Positions 34,501 to 46,229 of a DNA stretch of 64,000 nt are shown in pieces. Below the pieces are notes generated by a model. The model had not been told where the DNA came from. It worked only from the letters and a program-made list of their open reading frames with translations, and searched no databases. A program made the position numbers and the translations under genes. Source of the DNA: Pegoplata infirma (Eukaryota; Arthropoda; Insecta; Diptera; Anthomyiidae); NCBI GenBank assembly GCA_963921195.1, contig OY992536.1:236628023-236692022 (forward strand). The letters are read 5' to 3'. The first letter of the stretch is position 1; the number at the start of each line of letters is the position of its first letter.

Positions 34501-35148
34501 GTGAGACAGCCCTATAGTAACCGCGGCAAAAATTGGGTTTTGGCGTGTCGTCCAATTTGGATGAAATTTTCACAGTATATTAACAGATATATGAGTAACA
34601 ATTCCCTGAAATTTCAGCCTCATAACTTCATTATTTTTTGGTCTAGAGTAAGTCAAAGTTGAGTTATGCCAAAGCGCTTGAAATATGTTAGTTCAATATG
34701 TAACATTCAAAAGCTTATTAAATAAAAAATACATTATAAATATAACTTTAAAGTATTTTTTTAATTAATTTAGTTGTTGTAGAATGAGTAGATGAAAAAA
34801 TAAATTTAAAAAAAAAAAACACAAAAAAAAATTTCTTAACAACAGAATTGTGGTGTAAAAATTGAACATTTTGCATTTTCAATGGACTAGGAAATATAGA
34901 GCAGCCCCTCGCCCTTGGTGAAGACTTATATAAAATGAAAGATTGAAGTCTCAGCTTTCATTTAAAGTAAAGGAACTATAGCAAAAGTTTGCAAAAGTAC
35001 TTTAAACATACAAAAAAATACAAAAAAAATACAAAAAATATGCAACGCGCACATTCTGTCGCTATACGTATGTTAGCATGCAATAGCATGTTATTTTTTT
35101 TAATTGTTTACATATTCCCTTATTGTTTATTATTATTTTATTTACATT
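34501..35148. other. AT-rich DNA, no gene seen
   Basis: The 61-codon frame at 34477-34662 overlaps the end of the inverted repeat and has no recognised domain. Confidence 0.45.
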
Positions 35149-36474
35149 CCCAGTAAAAACTTGGTAATAAGTCCCCATTACCGCTTGCATTCTATGTAAT
35201 GAGGGCTCGTTACCTGCTCGATTACTTCTTGTTAACAAATAATGAGTTACCGATAGCCTAATACAAAACCGGTTACATCTTGTTAATAAATAATGAGTTA
35301 CCAATAACCTGATACAGAACAGGTTACTGGTAAATACGATTTAAAATATCTGATAAATTGTCAAAATTTTTTTTTTTTTAATGAAATTAACAAAATGCCA
35401 AAGAAAATTTAGAAAGAACTTGCACATTCAGCTTAAAAAAGATTAACATTTATCTACTTTTTCTAATAAAACTCTGTGAACAGAAATTCAAATTCAGGAA
35501 TTCTGATTAAAATTTGGACAAGGCAAAAAAAAGTTTAAAAAACCAAATTGATATTCAGAAAACTGGATCTAGCTGACACTTGATCGTGATTTATGAGCCT
35601 TAATTAGTCTTTACATATACTTCTATTGAAGTTTTCTGGATTATAATTGGCGTTTTCTAAATTGTTATTGTTTTTTGTAGAAATTTTGTGGTGTTCTCCA
35701 AATTTTAATTTAACTTTTTTTTGCCTTGTTGTTTAAATTATGTTAAAGCCGGTAAAAAGGTAAAAAACCATCACAGACAGTATTTCCCTTAAAACTCACT
35801 CTTATGTAGACTTAAGATGGTGTTTAATGCGGTTTCCATTGGCTGAGCAGCAGTCGCTTCTGTATATTTGTTATTGGTAATGTCCTAAGTAGCCAAATGT
35901 CCCTTTCTACGAGGTTCCAAGATATATTTTCGGTCCTGTAATATTTGAATTTTACAATCAAACATTTGGAGGGAAGGATATCAACGTAAACATTGGTTCC
36001 ATTGGCACATTGGATCATTTCTATTTCCGCATATGCCCGCTTGGTTGCTCTTGAAATAAACGCGTTCAACATGAACTTGTTCAATTTCATATTGGCGGAA
36101 GTTGCCCCAAGTTAAAAATTTATTAAAAAAATCAAAAGCTGTTATTTGGTAGCATTTTTGTAAGGAGTGGGAAACGAGTTATTTTTGAGCAACTGGTAGC
36201 TACTTATTTTTGGGACTAATGTATGCTGTTATTTGGTAGCATTTTTGTAAGTAGTGGGTAACGAGTTATTTTTGGGCTACTAGTAGCTTATTATTTGTGG
36301 TACTAATGTATGTAGTTTTTCAGTAGCATTCTCGTAAGCGAGTGGGTATGCGGTCATTACTCCAATGACATCGCCATGTTAAAATAATGAGTGTTTCACC
36401 AACATAGTAACTAGCTACCACCATCTATTTAAAGGCGAAAACCTCATTACTTGGTAATAGAAGTTTTTACTGGG
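35149..36474. mobile_element. 1.3-kb element, TIR CCCAGTAAAAACTT (word GAGTTAC)
   Basis: CCCAGTAAAAACTT at 35149 recurs inverted as AAGTTTTTACTGGG to 36474. The words GTAATGAGTTAC and ACTTGGTAATA are reiterated in the arms, including a 51-bp direct repeat (two units, 35228-35330) and an ~87-bp repeat (from 36138 and 36225, with a partial third unit). An 88-codon minus-strand frame in the centre (35824-36090) has no domain I know. No clear target-site duplication. Confidence 0.6.
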
Positions 36475-36960
36475 TTATTCATTTGATTGATAATTTTTTT
36501 GAAGGTCATTGACTTTGGGTTAGATAGTTGCAAAAATTTTTTAATTAAAATTGATAGAGCAAGCTGTTGTTCTTATCGAAGTTGTGTTATGATCACTTTC
36601 TAATGGGTTAGTTTAATTGTTATATATTGAATTTAGATGTTGCATTATTTATTGGGTTAACCCTTCTGCATCCCTTGCATATGTGCCCTTCCTATGATCC
36701 TTTGGGTCAATATGACCCAACATTAAAATGTAAACAAAAACCATGTTTTAGTATAATCAAAAATAATGAAAACTAAAATAAATCAGCCCTTCCAGAGCAA
36801 TTATTAAAAAAAATAAAATCAAATTTGAAATTCAACCTTTTTTTACTTTGAGCCATTACTTAATGCAATTCATTGTGTTGGTATTAGAAAATGGGTTATG
36901 AGGAGAAGAAATGATGGAGTAGTGTTTGTGGACATTTAATTTGATTTTTTTTTCAAATTA

Positions 36961-37482
36961 TACACATACAAAAAAAACTTTTTCAAATTACTAGGAAAAG
37001 TCTCGTAATTTTACCATTTTACCAATATTTGACAGTTTTCCTTGTTTTTTAACACACAAATTTGGATCGAAATTTAAATTTTTTTGGAAATTATACAATT
37101 TTTTTTTGTAATTTTACAAATTTCCAAAAAAATTTTACAAAAAATCTAGTAAATTCACGAGAATTCCTTGTAATTTTAATTGCGCCAAAAAACTGTAAGT
37201 TTACAATTTTATTGGTAAAAAGTTGGTAAAATATTGTAAAATTTGTACCAGAAATCTCGTAAAATAGGAATTAGCAAAAAATCTAGTAAAAAATCTCCTT
37301 GTAAATTTTGTCGTGTCCAAAAATTTGTAAATTTACAATTTTATTGATGAAAACCTTGTAAAATTACAAAATTATTGGTTAAAAGCTTGTAAAATAACTA
37401 GGAATTCTTGTAAAATAAGAGGTAGCTATAAACGCACAAATTTTTTCTTGTAATTTTACAAGGTATTTTGTTTTTGAGTATA
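36961..37482. repeat. word-rich block (word GTAAAATTACAA) inside the piggyBac-like element
   Basis: The words TTGTAAATTTACAA, GTAAAATTACAA and CTAGTAAA are reiterated in both orientations. The outer parts TACACATACAAAAAAAAC (left) and GTTTTTGAGTATA (right) are roughly inverted, like the CACTCAAAAA ends of the other word-armed blocks. A target-site duplication cannot be fixed. Confidence 0.45.
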
Positions 37483-38235
37483 GCTGACTGGGTAGACTTC
37501 TGCAGGGATTTAATTCCACATAGGGCTAGTTTGACTGATGAGAAACGAATTTTCTCTGTAATTCGTTGTGCAAGACATTGGACAGTAGACAACGAAAGGA
37601 TGTGATCTGCTGGAAAGGCGCCCATCTCAGCTGAATACTTACCGTGGTTATATCTATATAACAATGACGCACAACACATTCCGACTATGCTTCAATGATT
37701 CAATAGAGCTGGATACCCTACTGTCGTGGATGAGCTTCAACGCACTCATTTGCACCTGATCAGATAGGCCTTGAAGCACTTGCCCAGATATGCGAGTTGT
37801 ATTCCATTTTCGGTCGGATATAGGTGGCATAAATAGTGAGATCAGACGGAGTGAAGAAATTCTTGCACAGTTTTAGGAAATCAAGACACTTGAATGCTTC
37901 TTTCGACACTTGAAAAACATGTTTGTTCCAACGAACATCACATTGGATTTTCATGCCTGATTCCTCAATAGCTATTCCACCCATGGATACAGATGATGTT
38001 GATTCCATAAGCCGTCTGAGGGTCAACACATAACATTGGGCCTTACGAGCATTAAAATCGATCCTATTTGCAAGACCCTACTCGGAGATTGTCGTAAGAT
38101 CATGCTAACAAGTCCCCTGTAAAACGACTCTACGAGACAACAGTGAATCGGACTCCAGATAATTTACCAAGTGGTGATTGATCATGCTCTTCATGACCTG
38201 CGAGAGCGTAAGGAAAATTGCTATTGAGCGTTAGT
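37483..38235 (-). pseudogene. Jockey-type non-LTR retrotransposon reverse transcriptase, C-terminal fragment, broken
   Basis: Minus-strand conceptual translation gives, in order, LSQVMKSMINHHLVNYLESD (start of the RT palm region), a gap where the central fingers/palm including the catalytic YADD box should be, then RIDFNARKAQCYVL, RWNKHVFQVSKEAFKCLDFL, FTPSDLTIYATYIRPKMEYN and HIWASAS (thumb), SLLYRYNHGKYSAEMG, and WN-stop-IPAEVYP in another frame. These blocks are typical of the RT C-terminus in Jockey/CR1-group LINEs. Stops, frameshifts and an internal deletion of the active site make it non-functional. It is cargo inside the piggyBac-like element, immediately beside the word-rich block, and is richer in G+C than its surroundings. 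Jockey versus CR1 clade cannot be settled by eye. Confidence 0.8.
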
Positions 38236-38881
38236 TTTCTGGGTTTGTTAACTCACCCTTTTTTGGGGTTGGCGGACCTTTGCGGGTTTCTCAAAATCCC
38301 ACCCACAGTACGAGAATAATAAAATTTTGAATGATAAAATAATTAACGAGAATAATAAAATTTAGAATGAAAAACTATTCAATGAAAGCGATTTTATTGA
38401 TTCTTTGACCGACAAAATTATTGATCTATCATTCTGAATGAAAATGAACCCAATTCAATTATTTTCAGAAGAAAAAAAATGGTAAAGTAGAACTAAACTT
38501 GCATTATCGCTTGTTGGGTCATATTGACCCAAAGGATATTAAATGTGTGTAAATCGTGTTTTTAAATGTGGAGGGGGAGAAAAAATTTAAATTTTATTAT
38601 TTTCTTTTAAAACCATAATTTTCGTCCCTGTAATGGATAAATTAAAGTTTCACGTTGATATCTTATAACTAAAGGAAAAAATTTTGCGTTTGAAAACCAA
38701 AATTGGGTCAAATTGACCCAAGGAGTGCAGAAGGGTTAAGTAATAATGAGTGTGCTTGTAATGATCTCTTTTGGTAAGAGATTAGCATTTCTCTAACATA
38801 TTGAAATAATTAGAATACCATGATGATATTAAAAAATTTTTGATAGAGTTAAAAAAAAATTGTTCTTTTTTATTGCATTTC

Positions 38882-39200
38882 CATGGGAGGTGGGCGTAAT
38901 AGTGGGCGTGTTATTGTTGTTTTTGCATGAAACATTTGAAATGATATAAATTACAGTAATATCAAATTTGAAGGTTGCACCTAAAATATTTTAGAAAATA
39001 TGGCACTTTTTATGTTGGGGTTGTATGGGTGGTGGGGGTAAAAGCGGGCCAAAGTTCAAAATTTTATTCCGATAATGTTTGTAACAATATAACATTCAAG
39101 TATACCAAAATTGAAAGTTATACCTTAAGTATTACGGACAATACGGCATTTTACAAATTTCGATTGTATGGGAGGTGGGCGTAAAAGTGGGCGTATTTTC
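38882..39200 (+). repeat. ~142-bp tandem repeat, two units and a partial
   Basis: GGGAGGTGGGCGTAATAGTG near 38884, GGGTGGTGGGGGTAAAAGCG near 39027 and GGGAGGTGGGCGTAAAAGTG near 39170 are spaced 142-143 bp. The intervening ATATCAAATTTGAAGGT / GTATACCAAAATTGAAAGTT strings also recur. The 69-codon frame 38975-39184 reads through the repeat and is not supported as a gene. Confidence 0.75.
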
Positions 39201-39329
39201 ATAATTTTTTTTTCAAAAAACTGGAATTGTCTCAAAAGTAACCTGTGCAAAATTTCAGAGCTCTACAATGACTCCTTGTATTTAATGCCGGCGTTGTCTC
39301 ACTGTGAGTCATTTGCATGTCAGGATCTT

Positions 39330-39490
39330 ATTTTATAGGCGTTTAAAAATGGTCAAAATGGGCATTTTTTGACACTATAACTGCGATTTTCTCAAAATTG
39401 TGATGTAATAGAAAAATTTGAGTGACCGTTTTGGAATCGGGGCACCAAACCCTATCAACTTTTTTAGGTTTCATCCAAAACGCAGCGACA
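39330..39490. repeat. dispersed core repeat F, copy 5
   Basis: AAATGGTCAAAATGGGCATT, TTGTGATGTAATAGAAAAAT and TTTTGGAATCGGGGCACC follow the inverse order of 34040-34200. GTCTCACTGTGAGTCATTTG just upstream also matches, inverted, the sequence after 34497. Confidence 0.5.
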
Positions 39491-40317
39491 AACCTCGGAT
39501 TTGTAGAGCGGTGTTATTTAAAATAAAAAAAGTATCTAAACCCTTAAAGGTTTAAGATAAAAGACAGATGTCGGGGTCCGAGATGGATTTGACTCGTATG
39601 GGGACTCCTTGCGGAGTCGAGATAGGGTGAAATTTTGTTCTTGTACAAAAAAACTTGATGCGAATTGGAACACCACCTAATACACGTGATAGCAGTAATT
39701 CTCCTGGTCCCATATCCGATCTCCCAACTTTTTATTACATCAGATTTTTGAGAAATTTTAAATTAAAAAAATCGGGTTTTTGAACATAAATATTTGACAA
39801 CTCATAGCGGATGGATGTGCTGACTACTTAAAAATAAGTCAAGAGTAAACCCTAAACATTGCTCTTTAAGAAGCATAATTCATATGATCCATCGCTTGAA
39901 CCTTTGGGGCACCAATTTTATTTTCAAAAAGGTATTTTATTATCTTTGCTGCCAGCGCGACGAGTCTGCTACGACCCGGACTAATGGAAAATTACTGTCG
40001 CACACAACAAATACCCAAATGGTAAAAACCCGGTAAAATAGGTAAGTTTAGTAAAAATTGGTAAATACCCGGGTATTTTTTAAAAAGGTTGGTAAAAACT
40101 ATGTTGTAGAAAATTTGGTAAACAAAAACATTTTGCAACAAAATTTAATGAATTTTATACTAAATTTTATCAATAAAAATAAAAATGCTGACAGAGCAGT
40201 TGGAAAATAAGAACTTAAGTTAATAACTATATGAATTTGGATTTTTTTAGATTTTCCCAATTTGTGTACAGTTAGTATTAAAGGGTTCACAAGTGAGACC
40301 GATCTTCATTGTTTTAA
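39491..40317. other. AT-rich DNA, no gene seen
   Basis: A small palindromic string ACTCCTTGCGGAGT lies at about 39605. GGTAAA/TTTACC words are concentrated at 40015-40130. No gene recognised. Confidence 0.4.
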
Positions 40318-40830
40318 GAAATAAAATACTTTTTTAAAAAAAGTAGTAGTAGTTTTGTTTCGAAAATATAGTACTTTTTTAAGAAAAAAATAGTACTTTT
40401 TTTTGGAAAAATTTTTTTTTGGAAAAAGTTGCACTTTTTTGGAAAAACAGTACTATTTTAGAAAAGTACTATATCACCTTTGAGACAAAAACGTACTTTT
40501 TCAGAAAAAAGCACTTATTTAAAAAAATAGTACTTTTTTTCCTAAAAAGTATTATTTAAGAAAATATAGTACTTTTTAGAAAAAAACATTACTTTTTAGA
40601 CAAAAAAGTACTTTTTAGAAAAGTAAATTTTTTACTTCTTTTTAGAAAAAAGTTCTTTGTTTCAAAGTACTTTTTTCTAAAAAAATGTACTTTTTCTAGA
40701 AAATGTACTCTTTCTAAAAAAAAGGTACTTGTTCTAAAATAAAGGTACTTTTTCTTAAAAAAGGTTTAAAAAATTAAATTGTTTACTACTTTAAAAAAAA
40801 AAAAGTACTTTGTTTTAAAAAAAGTGTCTT
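40318..40830. repeat. word-rich block (word AAAAGTACTTTTT)
   Basis: The word AGTACTTTTT and its inverse are reiterated about twenty times with varying A/T spacers. No terminal repeats recognised. Confidence 0.6.
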
Positions 40831-42919
40831 TTTCTAATTCTATATTCAATATCTTTTCAATATTCAAATTCTAATATGAAAATTGTTTAGAATATTTATT
40901 CTTAATGTATGAATTTAAAAAAAACAAAACTGAAGTCTTTTACACATAACTAGGAAATTCTAAGAATGTAATCGCGACAATTGCCCCTTCGAGGGAGTTC
41001 AGCGTATTGCGATTTTCAAGCAAATGGCGCCCAAACAAGGGCCAGAGACCAAACCGCATTGCGGAAACACTGAAATCTCTAGCAACCATACTTTCAATTT
41101 ATATGAGCTGTCTTTTGTAATTCTTAAATTCTGAGAATCGTTGGCTGTGTAATCATCATTTTTAAGATGAACGATATTTTGAAGCTGCCACAAGCGAGTG
41201 ACGGTTGTGGCAACCTCAGAAATATATCCTAAACTATATATCTCTTTGAATTAATTATATGGAAATTTAAAATATATTCCTTACTAGGAAAATAATTTGC
41301 AATATTATTAGAAATAATACACTTCATTTAATATGTAAGTTAAGTATCATTAGTTACTTTGCATGGTGTTGTTTTTTCCTGTTAATTTTAATTCAAAGAA
41401 GATTTTGTTTGTTTTGTATTTAAAGTTTAATGAACCATTGACATAAAAAGGTCTTTTTTGGGTTTCAGTTTTGTTGTTTTTCTTTGCTGTTTTTTTTTTT
41501 TAACTTTAACTTGTCAACCAACCATAAAAAGTTACCATCATCATTATTTGTTTTTCTTTGTGTGGAAATTTTAAATAAGTGTGAGTAAATTTATAGAAGT
41601 AAAATAAATATATAATATTACACCCACCTTTTGAAATGATAAACTAAAATAAATATAATGCATACAACTCATACAACTCATGTAACATCAAATGAAATGT
41701 AAATTATAACTTTTTGTAAAACACACTTCAATAAACAGATAATACCCAATAAGCAAAATCAATAACATTAGGATAAATGTTGAGAGAAACAAACAAAAAT
41801 TTCGAAAAAATTTAATTAAGAGTGAAAAATTGGTTCAAATATATTACAAATTTGTCTACAGGTCGTCTCATTGACATCAGCAGCAAGTTTTGTGTGATTT
41901 ATTTTTACTAATTATGGCCCAGAACCCAACTTTACAGATGTTTTTTTTTTTTGATTTTAAAGATAGTAAATTTTGATTGAAGCTTTAAAAAAAGGTAGTA
42001 CTTTTTGTTTCCACTTACAAAAACAATGCTTTCATTTCTCTAAAATATCCACCGTTTAACATGGTTTACTGGGTTACCCTCACCTCTACTCATACACTTC
42101 TATCTTTTAACTCACAAAAGGATATTTCTCACTTTTTGCACAAAGACAAAATGATTTTTAGTGATAAAAAAGGTTTTTTTTTATTTATCTGCTTTCATTG
42201 AAAATTTTACAAAAAACAAAATCCTGGCCATTATAGATGCCATTTGCAGAAAAAGAGATTAAGAGAAAATGAATGAATGAATTTTATAAATCCACATTAA
42301 GGTTGTGATGATTATGTTGATAAAACATGGGGTACAGTGATGAAAAAATATATGTAACAATAATAGTTTATTTTTTTTTTGTAATTCATTGAACTGGTTG
42401 CTATATTCATTGACGGGATCTAAAACCCAAAATCAAGCAATCTGACAATTGTCACTTTATTAGCACCTAATTGGCAACGTCGTTGAGCCTTCCTTTATGA
42501 CGGCCCGCTGACATGTCGGAATCACACTTGATATCCCCCAAAAAGCACTATATAATGAGTTGCGGACAGTTTTATAAAAAATTTCAAAATGTCCTCAATC
42601 AAAACCAGCAGTTGTTAGGAGGTGCTGCCATTCCCATGACATTTCCCTTATGTTGTATTAGGAAAAAAGTTCATACGAAATTGCAAGAAATCTTTATATT
42701 TCCTTTGTTTCCACTTACATTTTTTTCCTTTTGTAAATTATCTTAATCACATTAAGAAATAACTTTCCGTCTTTTTAGTCCCAACTGGGTTCGAACCTGC
42801 AACATCAAGTTCATAAGTCAACACCTTAGTTTCAAAAGTGTATGTATATTTATTACTTTTATCCTTCTTGTATGTGTTTGATTTTATTTTAGGTAAATCG
42901 ATAATGTTTTCTCCCGCCA
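40831..42919. other. AT-rich DNA, no gene seen
   Basis: Mostly A/T tracts. The frame at 42513-42746 (77 codons) and the minus-strand frame at 40999-41193 lack recognisable domains. GGTTCGAACCTGC-type sequence near 42788 resembles an inverted box B but lacks a convincing box A. Confidence 0.4.
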
Positions 42920-43450
42920 CAATGAATCACCATTAGTTGAGTTTCTGTCGGGTCGTAAGGGCGGGCTCTCTCCCTATTGGCATGACTAAAGCCTTCATAC
43001 CTCCCCACTATCATAAGTTCACTATTAAATATTAAATCTGCAAGTGGCATACTTCGTCTGCCAATCCACCCATGGAGCCCTCACATGGAGGTTCCATGGC
43101 CGATGCTCAATAATTGCAGGTCACAAACTCGTCCGCCCCAACTACTGTCGAGGCGCCTACCTCAGGCTTGGACATAAGATATGCTACTGAGGTAGAAAAA
43201 CCGTCATCACTCACCAGGCAAGATAATATGGATGTGGTTTCAGATTGTGATACCAATGATCAACTGTCGGGCTATATCTTGTTGCTATCCACATGAACGG
43301 TATGCAAGGAGAGCGTTACTTCTGGGTCTGAAAAAGGGTTCAAATTGGGTCCGAAAAAGCTTTCAAAGGTGTTTCAAATGAAGCCACCGCCACTGCATCC
43401 GCCCATGTAAAGAATGACACGAAACGTTTGGCAGGCGGTCTCTCAGGTAC
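42920..43450 (+). other. probable 5' region of the LOA/R1-like retrotransposon
   Basis: The sequence abruptly becomes G+C-richer near 42.92 kb, as in the coding part that follows. A 60-codon frame (43114-43296) is acidic/serine-threonine-rich, as ORF1 N-termini often are, but stops and is out of frame with the next part. Extent of the 5' untranslated region is inference. Confidence 0.4.
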
Positions 43451-44812
43451 TTGAGAAAGTTAGCTCAACGCGATCCAGCTACCCTAAGTACAAGGGGCAG
43501 GCGTCTTAAGCGCAAGCACGAATTCTATGTTCGGGTATACGAAAGGATGAATACACCCGGCAAGAAGGACACTCCAAACGTTAAAACACAATATCGGTGC
43601 CAAGCTATGAAGACCTCAGATCAGTCTGTGCGCCATAGCATCTCCGATGTGCGAAAAACGGACTCCGCAGTTCCTAGCGGATCCGGACAGATTACGTCCG
43701 CTAAATCGGCGATACTGGACACACGCCCCTCCACATCACGTGGTACGGCTGTGGGCGGTACAAAGATTTGCGGGGGTCTAACCACCAAAGCCAGAAATGG
43801 AGACGGCAAACCGAAGGAGCAAGCCGTACACACCTCTAAGAAAGGTGGTACTGCACACGGTGAGCCTCAGCGATGTTTAGGTTGAACTTTAGTGTCGACG
43901 AAAAGTGTAACGCAGCTGGATTTCTACTTGATTAAATGTCACAAAACTGTTAACAGCGAAGTCGTAGCTGCTCGCATTCGCGAGATATCGCGGAACTAGT
44001 TTTTGAAAATATTTAAAAAACTTCAATGTAAAAATTTTAGAAAATAGAAAAACAATAATTTCACGATATCTCGCGAATGCGAGCAGCTACGATTTCGCTG
44101 TTAACAGTTTTGTGACATTTAATCAAGTAGAAATCGAACTGGGTTAACACTTTTCGTCGACACTAAAGTTGAACCTAAACATCGCTGAGGCTCACCGTGT
44201 GCAGGCTCTAAGGTAAATGCCTCCAAATCTGGTGGCAAGCGGCAAAGATCCGGTGAAACGCAGGAGTCTGTGGGAAAGAGGTTGAAACCTTCAATTAGCT
44301 TGACATTAGCACCTGAGCTACAAGTAGCCATAATTGACAAAAGACATCCAGAAGGCAGGATGGCTTCGGACAGGTAGCTGCTTATAGAGGAAAGGATCCT
44401 AAGGTAGCTAGTTGACGCGCTCAAAGATAGTGATGTTGATGCTTTCACTGAATTTGATTACGCCAAGTGGAACAAGGTAATCAAGATCGTGGGCTGCAGC
44501 AATGATAAAGCGTTAAGATTTCTCAAAACCTGCATCCACCGTCTTGATGACATTTGGCCTTGGATGAAGGTAGAGGTCATCTCTGTTGATTAGGTTTCTT
44601 ACCAGGAAACAGTGAAGGTATGGATTCCTCCTAAACTTATAGAGGATGAATCCATACTTACACTGCTTAAACGTCAAAATAAGGGGATTGGTTCTGATGA
44701 ATGGAGAATCATCAGGGGACGTGCGAGGGACAAGGGAGACCGTAAGGATCTTAGACTTAAAGTCCTTGATCGGAGTCCGTGCGTCTTCTGTGCCTCTCCA
44801 AAGGCGAGCTGA
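43451..44812 (+). pseudogene. LOA/R1-like non-LTR retrotransposon ORF1 (DUF4780-like C-terminus), broken
   Basis: A basic, serine-rich N-terminal half (43451-43855) is followed, after a 344-bp insertion at 43856-44199, by KVNASKSGGKRQRSGETQES, LQVAIIDKRHPEGRMASD and then VKVWIPPKLIEDESI with LLKRQNKGIGSDEWRIIRG. The VAIIDxxxPEG and VWxP..LLKRQN..GxxxxxWRII pattern is what I know from the DUF4780 domain of insect LINE ORF1 proteins. The reading frame is the same on both sides of the insertion, since 344 plus the 4-bp duplication is divisible by three. At least three in-frame stops (including about 44375, 44413 and 44591) kill the gene. The endonuclease frame begins about 70 bp downstream. The protein would normally bind RNA in the retrotransposition complex; that is family knowledge. 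Confidence 0.75.
43856..44199. mobile_element. 344-bp palindromic element in ORF1, TSD TGCA
   Basis: The left arm CACGGTGAGCCTCAGCGATG runs about 140 bp to CTCGCATTCGCGAGATATCG. The right arm is its near-perfect inverse, ending CTGAGGCTCACCGTG. The spacer is about 70 bp of A/T. TGCA flanks both sides (43852-43855, 44200-44203). Reading through with element and one TGCA removed keeps the ORF1 frame, supporting these boundaries. The CACGGTG terminus is reminiscent of CAC-ended DNA transposons, but the superfamily is unresolved. Confidence 0.85.
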
Positions 44813-44879
44813 AGTTCGGGTTGAATCATCTGAATATGATTCTTCCCAAAGAGGAAGCGCAACAATTACTCTTAGCTGC

Positions 44880-45668
44880 ATGAAAGTGGTGCAGATTAAT
44901 CTGCATTATTGTGAAGCAGCTACGGACGAATTGCTGCGTTTCACAGAGAGGGACGGAATAGACGTAGCTTTGATTCAAGAACCCTGGTTGCTTGCAAACA
45001 GGCTTCGGGAATTTATCCATCTAGTGAAGGTAGGATTCGAAGCTGTATTTGGTAGGAAGGGTAATAATTTATTTCTTCTGTCTCATTACAGTCATGGCGA
45101 TCTAACGGTGGACGCGCTGGAACGGCAGGGGATGCCAAAACTAGCCCTTGCATCCATGTACTTGCCATATGATGAGGATGACCCCCCAGCACAACATCTG
45201 CGAACTCTAATAGAGTATTGCACGGATAAGGGCTAGGATATTGTGGTAGGTGGAGCCAATGCTCACCATATATTATGGGGAAGCACTGACATCAGCAGAC
45301 GAAGTGAGTCCCTTTTTTATTACCTTCTATCTACTAATTTAATTATATGTAACAAGGGAAATAAACCGACTTTCTATAACTCAATTTGGGAACAAGTTAA
45401 AGACATAACTTTGTGCTCAAATACGGACTCGGTTAGAATTGCAGACTGGAGGGTATCTAGCTAGTGCTCTTTCTCTGGCCATTACTGGATACTTTTCAGC
45501 ATTGATCTCTCAATGGAGAATAGGATCCCTTATAGGAACCCCAAGAAAGCGAACTGGGTTAAATTCCTTGTTAGAGCACTACTGGCCCCAGAAATGGATA
45601 AACCGGTCAGCATACAGGATTTGGAAAAATCTGTTAGTTTAGTGAAGAACTCCCTAAGGGAAGTTTAA
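44880..45668 (+). pseudogene. LOA/R1-like retrotransposon ORF2 N-terminus: AP-type endonuclease, broken
   Basis: The frame opens at an ATG with MKVVQINLHYCEAATDELL, followed by GIDVALIQEPW. These are the N (QINLH) and E (QEPW) motifs of apurinic-like LINE endonucleases. Then come LALASMYLPYDEDDP, VVGGANAHHILWGS, ESLFYYLLSTNLIICNKGN and PTFYNS, KDITLCS, and a C-terminal WILFSIDLSMENR, NPKKANWVKFL. The frame is one reading frame with stops at 45234-45236 (inside the domain) and about 45462. The usual GDxNAHH motif here reads GGANAHH, so the aspartate appears lost. The RNase H found downstream and the DUF4780-type ORF1 favour the LOA/R1 group; the exact clade is inference. Family similarity ends abruptly at about 45.70 kb. 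Confidence 0.85.
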
Positions 45669-45699
45669 TCCTGTTCAGAGCACTTGCCTCCGAAGAAGA

Positions 45700-46229
45700 T
45701 CCATCAAGCAATTAAAATTTTTTTTGAAATTTTAATAGCGAATCATAACTTAAAACAAAAATACTGCCATATCTATGATTTTAATCCTCACTGTATGTAT
45801 GTTTCAATTTTAATATTAGAATTTTTTAAACTAAAATACCTTTCCATTCATCGTTACATTAAAATGCAAATGATGCTGGTGGTGATGATGATAAAATTTC
45901 TAGTAGCGTTGTAAATATAAAAAAAGTCCGTATTTTTTGTGTCCTTTATATTTGGAAAACATATTTACTATATCCCTTGGTAATATTCAAGATTCCTGAT
46001 AAAAGTTTATGGATTTCAGTTGGTTTAATTGAACTTTGAAGTAGCTACACCTAATCAAAGAGCATATAACTGGTCTACGGTTAAAAAAATTCACCAAATA
46101 GGATAATATTCCCGGCGCGATGGTTAAGTATGACCGTTTATCTTGAATGCTACTTTACACAACTAGCAGTGAACTACGAACCACAATAAACAAGTGTTTT
46201 CCAAACATGGCCCGATAGAACTTAACTTT
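45700..46229. other. AT-rich DNA interrupting the retrotransposon
   Basis: Sequence unrelated to the element begins at about 45700 within the expected start of the RT domain. No gene seen. Confidence 0.45.

Larger units (their letters stand above)
36661..38735. mobile_element. 2.1-kb piggyBac-like non-autonomous element, TTAA-flanked
   Basis: The termini are CCCTTCTGCA at 36661 and TGCAGAAGGG ending at 38735, each next to TTAA (36657-36660, 38736-38739). A CCCT-type terminus at a TTAA site is the signature of piggyBac-like elements. Subterminal inverted repeats reinforce the call: the 26-bp block with ATCCTTTGGGTCAATATGAC at 36697-36722 recurs exactly inverted at 38512-38537, and TTGGGTCAAATTGACCCAA occurs at 38703-38721. 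It contains no transposase. Instead it carries an AT-rich word block and a broken Jockey-type reverse transcriptase. Confidence 0.8.

Noticed and set aside
35824..36090. 88-codon minus-strand frame with a less biased composition
   Set aside because: No family recognised, single frame without neighbours, inside a transposon-like element. A protein search would decide.
42780..42840. Inverted tRNA-like sequence with GGTTCGAAC
   Set aside because: A box B-like string is present, but no convincing box A or stems at the right distance.
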